From Bacillus sp. B15-48 (GTDB taxonomy: Bacteria > Bacillota > Bacilli > Bacillales > Cytobacillaceae), in contig NZ_WOFU01000003.1 in NCBI RefSeq assembly GCF_016879755.1, forward strand, positions 310,001-374,000: 64,000 bases of DNA, read 5' to 3'. Below are positions 60,132-64,000 of this stretch, in pieces. The position numbers and the translations under genes are program-made. The notes below the pieces were generated by a model, which saw nothing but the letters and a program-made list of their open reading frames with translations, was not told where the DNA came from and did not search any database. Numbering within the stretch: the stretch's first letter is position 1; every line of letters starts with the position of its first letter.

Positions 60132-60858
60132 GCTCCTCATCCTCCTCTGTTGAAATTAAGTTCTTAAACATTTCATAACGGTCATAATCGTGATATAAAT
60201 AGTCAATCCGCTCAAACAATTCTTGTTTCGGAATCGCCTTCGGAATGTCATCCCGATCTAAAATGACGATTAGCCCTTCACTTTCTAATAACCGCATACT
60301 ACTAGCAATCAACCCAATTCGCGTTCGGCGATTCGCTTTTCTTGCTCCGTAATCATCGGTGTCGACTTCCATGTACTTCCAAGTGGTGACCACTTCTTTC
60401 ATATCGATTTTCTCGTTTTCACCGAAAGTTGGTTGATTTTTAAGAATGCTATCCCAATTCATAATCACATCATTCACTTGCCGTTCAAGTGCGTAATAGC
60501 TAATGCCTTCCCGCTTCGTACGGATTCTTGCCGCTTGGTTGCGATCGATGCTCGCTAAAAACGACATCATCACGACGCTCATTAAATGAAAGTGTTTTTT
60601 CGTTTCCACTTGTTTATGCTTGTCTTTCATATGGGTAAAATTCGTCGCAAACACAGATCCCGTCGGCTGAACGACCAATTGAATTCGTTTCGGCGATTCA
60701 ATAATATACGTACCAGATTCGTCCGCTAATAAAAGCACCGTCTGTCTCACTTCCGGTTCAAAATAAGTCTGAAAGTGTTCGCTATTTTCGTCGATGACTT
60801 TCTCTTTTAAGAGCGTAAAATAGACCGCGGATGCTTTTTTAATTGTTTCTGCACTCAC
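60109..60858 (-). CDS. jetB: Wadjet winged-helix (MukE-like) subunit JetB
   Basis: A 249-residue protein; residues 1-130 form a helical region (SVVMMSFLASIDRNQAARIR) and residues 170-225 a winged-helix-like domain (RIGLIASSMRLLESEGLIV), as expected of the kite-type subunit. The GTG start has AGGAGGAG 6 nt upstream inside the end of jetA. It overlaps jetC. Confidence 0.9.
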   Translation of the reverse strand: MSAETIKKASAVYFTLLKEKVIDENSEHFQTYFEPEVRQTVLLLADESGTYIIESPKRIQLVVQPTGSVFATNFTHMKDKHKQVETKKHFHLMSVVMMSFLASIDRNQAARIRTKREGISYYALERQVNDVIMNWDSILKNQPTFGENEKIDMKEVVTTWKYMEVDTDDYGARKANRRTRIGLIASSMRLLESEGLIVILDRDDIPKAIPKQELFERIDYLYHDYDRYEMFKNLISTEEDEEHAEDSSN

Positions 60859-62364
60859 TTATTTCTCCTCCTGTACACAGATCTTAAACGGGGTGATTTT
60901 CATTCGATACCAGAGGAAAGGCTCTGCCCGGTGGTCAAACTTCGTATATATTTTCGCGCCTTCAAACACTTGAAATTGCGGATATTCATGCATCAGTTTG
61001 TAAAGAAGAATTTCCCGCTCATCACTCAATGTTTCTTCTTGTCGATGCAACACTTGGATTTTCAATGGTTTTTTATCAAACATCATCCATAGATCAATCG
61101 TCTCCGATTCCTCAAACCATAAATCCTGGACCTCCAATGGCATGCTTGCTAAGTCTGCTAATGAAAACTCGCCGTACGTCTGGATGTACTGAAACACATA
61201 ACTCCATGCTTTGACGACAGAATCCCAGTTCGTGACGCGCTGGTAGGTAATGCTTTCTTCTGTCTCTTCTTCAACGATCACATCGGTTATTTGTTTTTCA
61301 TCATATTCCTGTTCACCCCAAACCCAATCTAACGGCAAAATAAATTCATTCTTCGGGGAAAAGATTGGCCCGAGAACCTTTTCGACAAGCTTAAAAGACG
61401 TTACGCCTTCCTTCATGAACCAGTTTTCATAAAGATGTTCACGAAACGAAACCAAGCTCGTTTCCCAAAACAGCGATGGGTTTTCGGCTTTTAGCTTCAT
61501 TTCATAAGAAATATTTTGAATCACGAGTTTCGCGAAACGGTCATGCAGCGCCCTAGTATGACCAATCTTTTCTTGAAGCAGCATCAATTCCTTTTGAATC
61601 CCATCGTCTTCTTCGTTTCTTCGTTTCGTTTTTTCAATCATCGAGCTAATCGTGCGAAAATGATTCTTTTCTTCCTCGAATTGCTTCTCAATTTCCACCC
61701 GATTGTCCGCTCGTTGCATTTCCTCTTCAATTAATAAAATTTTGGGATTGTTGACCATTTCCTTTTGAAAGGAGAATTCTTTTGCCATTAAGCGGTTCAC
61801 ACGTGAAATGAGGTGATCGAGGTTTCGAGTCGCTTTGCGAAAATTACCGTTCTTAATTAACTGCATACTGTACAATTGTTCAATCGTAATCGAGAATTCC
61901 TCCGCCATTTCTCGACTCATAAAAATCATTTCTTGCGAGACATCGGTCAGTTTGTACACAATCGACCCGCCCATCTCAAGATTGGTATATAGCTCATCCA
62001 TCGTGACATAGCGAAACGTTTGCGTCTCCCATGATTGCCTAATTTCATCGTAATATAAGGTTTCAAACGGTTTCGTATACTCTTCTTTCCCTTGATATAA
62101 AAGTCCACTCGTAATCCGGTCGATTTGCTTGTCGTCGGCAAGCAGCTTCATTTGTTTGATCGAATCTTCGACGATATATTTAATATCGGATTTGCGCCGT
62201 TGGTCATCATCATTTAATTCACGATAAAAAATGGTAAGGAGCACCTGCATGAGAATCGTTTGGAGATGAGGCTTCAACTCGCCAACTTCCATCCCTCTCC
62301 CAAGCTCAAACAATGGATTCAATCGTTGCATTCGCTGGGCGAAGCCTTCCCATGACTCGTTCAC
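60859..62364 (-). CDS. jetA: Wadjet kleisin-like subunit JetA
   Basis: About 501 residues, mostly helical, with a winged-helix part (FSLADLASMPLEVQDLWFEE). It has the size and features of the JetA family that replaces the DUF3375 JetA of type I. GGAGG lies 8 nt before GTG 62364, which overlaps the jetD stop codon as GTGA; a frame from ATG 62379 lies inside jetD. It bridges JetC heads and JetB. Confidence 0.85.
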   Translation of the reverse strand: MNESWEGFAQRMQRLNPLFELGRGMEVGELKPHLQTILMQVLLTIFYRELNDDDQRRKSDIKYIVEDSIKQMKLLADDKQIDRITSGLLYQGKEEYTKPFETLYYDEIRQSWETQTFRYVTMDELYTNLEMGGSIVYKLTDVSQEMIFMSREMAEEFSITIEQLYSMQLIKNGNFRKATRNLDHLISRVNRLMAKEFSFQKEMVNNPKILLIEEEMQRADNRVEIEKQFEEEKNHFRTISSMIEKTKRRNEEDDGIQKELMLLQEKIGHTRALHDRFAKLVIQNISYEMKLKAENPSLFWETSLVSFREHLYENWFMKEGVTSFKLVEKVLGPIFSPKNEFILPLDWVWGEQEYDEKQITDVIVEEETEESITYQRVTNWDSVVKAWSYVFQYIQTYGEFSLADLASMPLEVQDLWFEESETIDLWMMFDKKPLKIQVLHRQEETLSDEREILLYKLMHEYPQFQVFEGAKIYTKFDHRAEPFLWYRMKITPFKICVQEEK

Positions 62365-63434
62365 ATCCATCGCCTCCATGTTTCGATTGTTAGCACTTCT
62401 TGGGGGATTCGCTTATTTTCCTGCCATAACTGCATCAATTGTTTTTGCTCATCTTCCGTAAACCATTGAAAAAAAGCATCACGGTATTTTTCATTCTGTG
62501 TTTGTCCACTCTTCTGGTCATTTTTTTGCTGGTGACATTCAAGCATTTTGCGATAAATTTTCAAGGCCGGCTGAATGCAGCAATCCGGATATTTTTCCAA
62601 CAAACGAATGACAATCCCGTATCCGGCGGCATCAAGGTCTCCTGCATAATAGAAAAGATAGTTTTTCGGTGGAAACATTCGAAAGAAAAATGAAAAACTC
62701 CGTTCAATTTTCGTTCCTTCCCCATAAATAATCAGTTCCGGTTCATAATCCAGTTGATTATTTTCCAATAACTGAATGGAGGTATGAAAGAATGATAGAT
62801 TTTCAACGATTAACACGCGCTGAACATCTTTAATTTCTTTCCCTTGTTTCAACCAAAACACAAACGGCTCACCGAGGTTAACGATTTTCAATTGCTCTTC
62901 CGAAACGCCAATCCGTGTTAAAAAGCTTCTGCCTTCCGGGAATTGATCGCTGTCTAGTAAAAACTTTTCATGCCCAAAAAGCTCCAAACTTCTTTCTTCT
63001 AAAGAGACGATTTCCCGTTCCTCACTCGTTTTAAGGAAGTTATATACATTGTGGATTCGATTCCATTCGTGTTCCGTTTGCCATTCAGGATGATTTTCAT
63101 AATAAGTAAAATCAAACAGATCACTTAGCTTCATCATCTCAAGCCGATCCCATTTGCTTTCCTGAACCTTAATATTCACCCAATAATAGAGTGGCAAAGC
63201 CGGATTTCTTCCATTATATTGATTGTTTTGTATCGGAGTCAGTACCCCATCGTCTTCCAACCTCTCAATCGCCTGGCAAAACAACGAATACCCATCCATA
63301 TCAAAATAATCATCCATCAGCCTGCGCAGCTGCAGTTCTACATCGTTTATGTTTATTTTCTTTTTTTGTTTTGGGTGTTGGATATCAGCAATAAAGCCTC
63401 TTACCCGTGTTTCAATGATGTTTATTTTACTCAC
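62361..63434 (-). CDS. jetD: Wadjet toprim nuclease subunit JetD
   Basis: A 357-residue protein. The C-terminal half is a toprim domain with Glu211 (VLIVENLSFF) and D266-x-D268 (YAGDLDAAGYG); the N-terminal half is helical (DUF3322/DUF2220-like plan). JetD is the nuclease that cleaves plasmid DNA once the JetABC complex has stalled on it. It is the first gene of the operon; the start GTG 63434 has only a weak TAGG-containing ribosome site. Gene order D-A-B-C differs from the A-B-C-D order of type I. Confidence 0.88.
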   Translation of the reverse strand: MSKINIIETRVRGFIADIQHPKQKKKININDVELQLRRLMDDYFDMDGYSLFCQAIERLEDDGVLTPIQNNQYNGRNPALPLYYWVNIKVQESKWDRLEMMKLSDLFDFTYYENHPEWQTEHEWNRIHNVYNFLKTSEEREIVSLEERSLELFGHEKFLLDSDQFPEGRSFLTRIGVSEEQLKIVNLGEPFVFWLKQGKEIKDVQRVLIVENLSFFHTSIQLLENNQLDYEPELIIYGEGTKIERSFSFFFRMFPPKNYLFYYAGDLDAAGYGIVIRLLEKYPDCCIQPALKIYRKMLECHQQKNDQKSGQTQNEKYRDAFFQWFTEDEQKQLMQLWQENKRIPQEVLTIETWRRWM

Positions 63435-63747
63435 CTACTTGCTTTTTACTAGCTTAGTATTGTTATAGGATAAGACTCCTGATAACAAAATTCGACATCT
63501 TTTTATTATAAACTATGATGGGGGGATTTGGGGGAAGGAAATTTCGTGAAGCATGGGGACGTACCTTATGCTTCCTTTTCTAAATCGATCATTAACTTTC
63601 CCGTTGAAATAAAAATATTCCAAAGAAGCGAAGGGTACGTCACTATGCTTCCTTTGCTTCCCCATCCATTTAGTAGGTCTCACAAAAATGGTTTCACCTA
63701 TGAATAAGAGGGTAAATAAAAAACTAGGGAATCTTTAACGCCAAAGG
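63435..63747. repeat. Second REPIN-like pair, GGGGACGTACC family, upstream of jetD
   Basis: A unit starting GAAGCATGGGGACGTACC (63548-63574) and an inverted partner (63625-63652) share 21 of 27 bases when one is reversed. Each has GAAGC...GCTTC ends, like the GAAAC...GTTTC units elsewhere. They flank an AT-rich 50-bp spacer. Possible -10 elements for jetD (TATAAC near 63459) lie downstream, but no strong promoter is seen. Confidence 0.6.
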
Positions 63748-63757
63748 AGAGGATGGA

Positions 63758-63940
63758 ATGGATAACAAAACGAAACAAAAAAAAGCTAAACTACAGATTA
63801 AGGTTAAAAATGCTAACAATAGCTCCATGGCACAGAATTTAGATGAATTAAAAAAGCTCGGGAAAGAAATGGATAACGCGAAAACAGAAACCGAATTAGT
63901 AAAAGAAGGAAATCTTATTCCCGATCCAAAGCAATCGTAG
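63758..63940 (+). CDS. Small lysine-rich hypothetical protein
   Basis: A 60-residue basic, hydrophilic protein (MDNKTKQKKAKLQIKVKNAN, then NNSSMAQNLDELKKLGKEMD). AGGAGAGG lies before the ATG, and a terminator follows. It has no cysteine or membrane segment. The composition is reminiscent of small spore-associated proteins, but I do not recognise a family. Confidence 0.55.
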   Translation: MDNKTKQKKAKLQIKVKNANNSSMAQNLDELKKLGKEMDNAKTETELVKEGNLIPDPKQS

Positions 63941-63968
63941 ACCTAAGAAACTCCCATTCAAATGGAAG

Positions 63969-64000
63969 GAGGCTTATACCATGCAGGTATAAGCCTCTTT
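63969..64000 (+). terminator. Terminator at the window end
   Basis: GAGGCTTATACC pairs with GGTATAAGCCTC, then TTT at the window edge. It ends the small lysine-rich gene. Confidence 0.75.

Overview
The window is chromosomal DNA from a low-GC Gram-positive bacterium of the Bacillaceae type. The evidence is strong GGAGG ribosome sites with many TTG and GTG starts, TTGACA/TATAAT promoters, Rho-independent terminators, and Bacillus-type families (BioI P450, CatE, DUF2382/2383 proteins, DUF3870, PadR-DUF2812). No tRNA, rRNA, prophage, integrase or intact transposase gene was recognised.

Layout. 1-5.4 kb: a YtcJ-like amidohydrolase (cut by the window edge), then a sulfur-carrier operon (TusA, DsrE, a TusA-OsmC fusion, a MetE-like methyltransferase) and a DinB protein. 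5.6-16.7 kb: a NifS-type desulfurase, a lipoprotein, a PadR/DUF2812 pair, a methyltransferase, a 7TM-GGDEF cyclase, PlsC, two DUF3870 paralogues around a possible small RNA, and an MFS transporter. 16.8-22.2 kb: a five-gene Nik/Opp-type ABC importer behind a cobalamin riboswitch, so probably a cobalt importer. 22.4-31.7 kb: a crotonase with two acyl-CoA dehydrogenases, a permease remnant, an LLM flavoprotein, a CatE-like dioxygenase, an MBL hydrolase, and a GT4 glycosyltransferase with a UDP-glucose dehydrogenase. 31.8-37.9 kb: the biotin operon bioA-F-D-B-I with a BirA operator, bracketed by direct repeats. 37.9-45.5 kb: an extracytosolic flavin electron-transfer locus (FMN-binding lipoprotein, ApbE, NusG-II protein, Gx transporter, Tat ferredoxin, NrfD, EcfT-like protein) with an atypical response regulator. 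45.6-47.4 kb: a zinc-ribbon protein and a persulfide cluster (two rhodaneses, DsrE2-like). 47.7-55.0 kb: ferritin-like protein, cytosine deaminase, a Gln-rich protein, DUF2383 and DUF2382 proteins, and IlvD. 55.1-63.4 kb: a regularly spaced array of near-palindromes, then a complete Wadjet operon in the order jetD-A-B-C. A short lysine-rich ORF ends the window.

Main themes. (1) The flavin locus resembles the Listeria extracellular electron transfer locus, but an NrfD/ferredoxin pair stands where a dedicated NADH dehydrogenase would be expected. (2) Sulfur-relay families occur in two separate clusters plus a desulfurase. (3) Intergenic repeats of several families are abundant. They include REPIN-like pairs of inverted GGGACGGTTCTC palindromes, often touching stop codons, one of them inside a riboswitch leader. 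(4) The array beside the Wadjet operon has six 20-bp units at 40-42 bp steps and no known counterpart that I can name.
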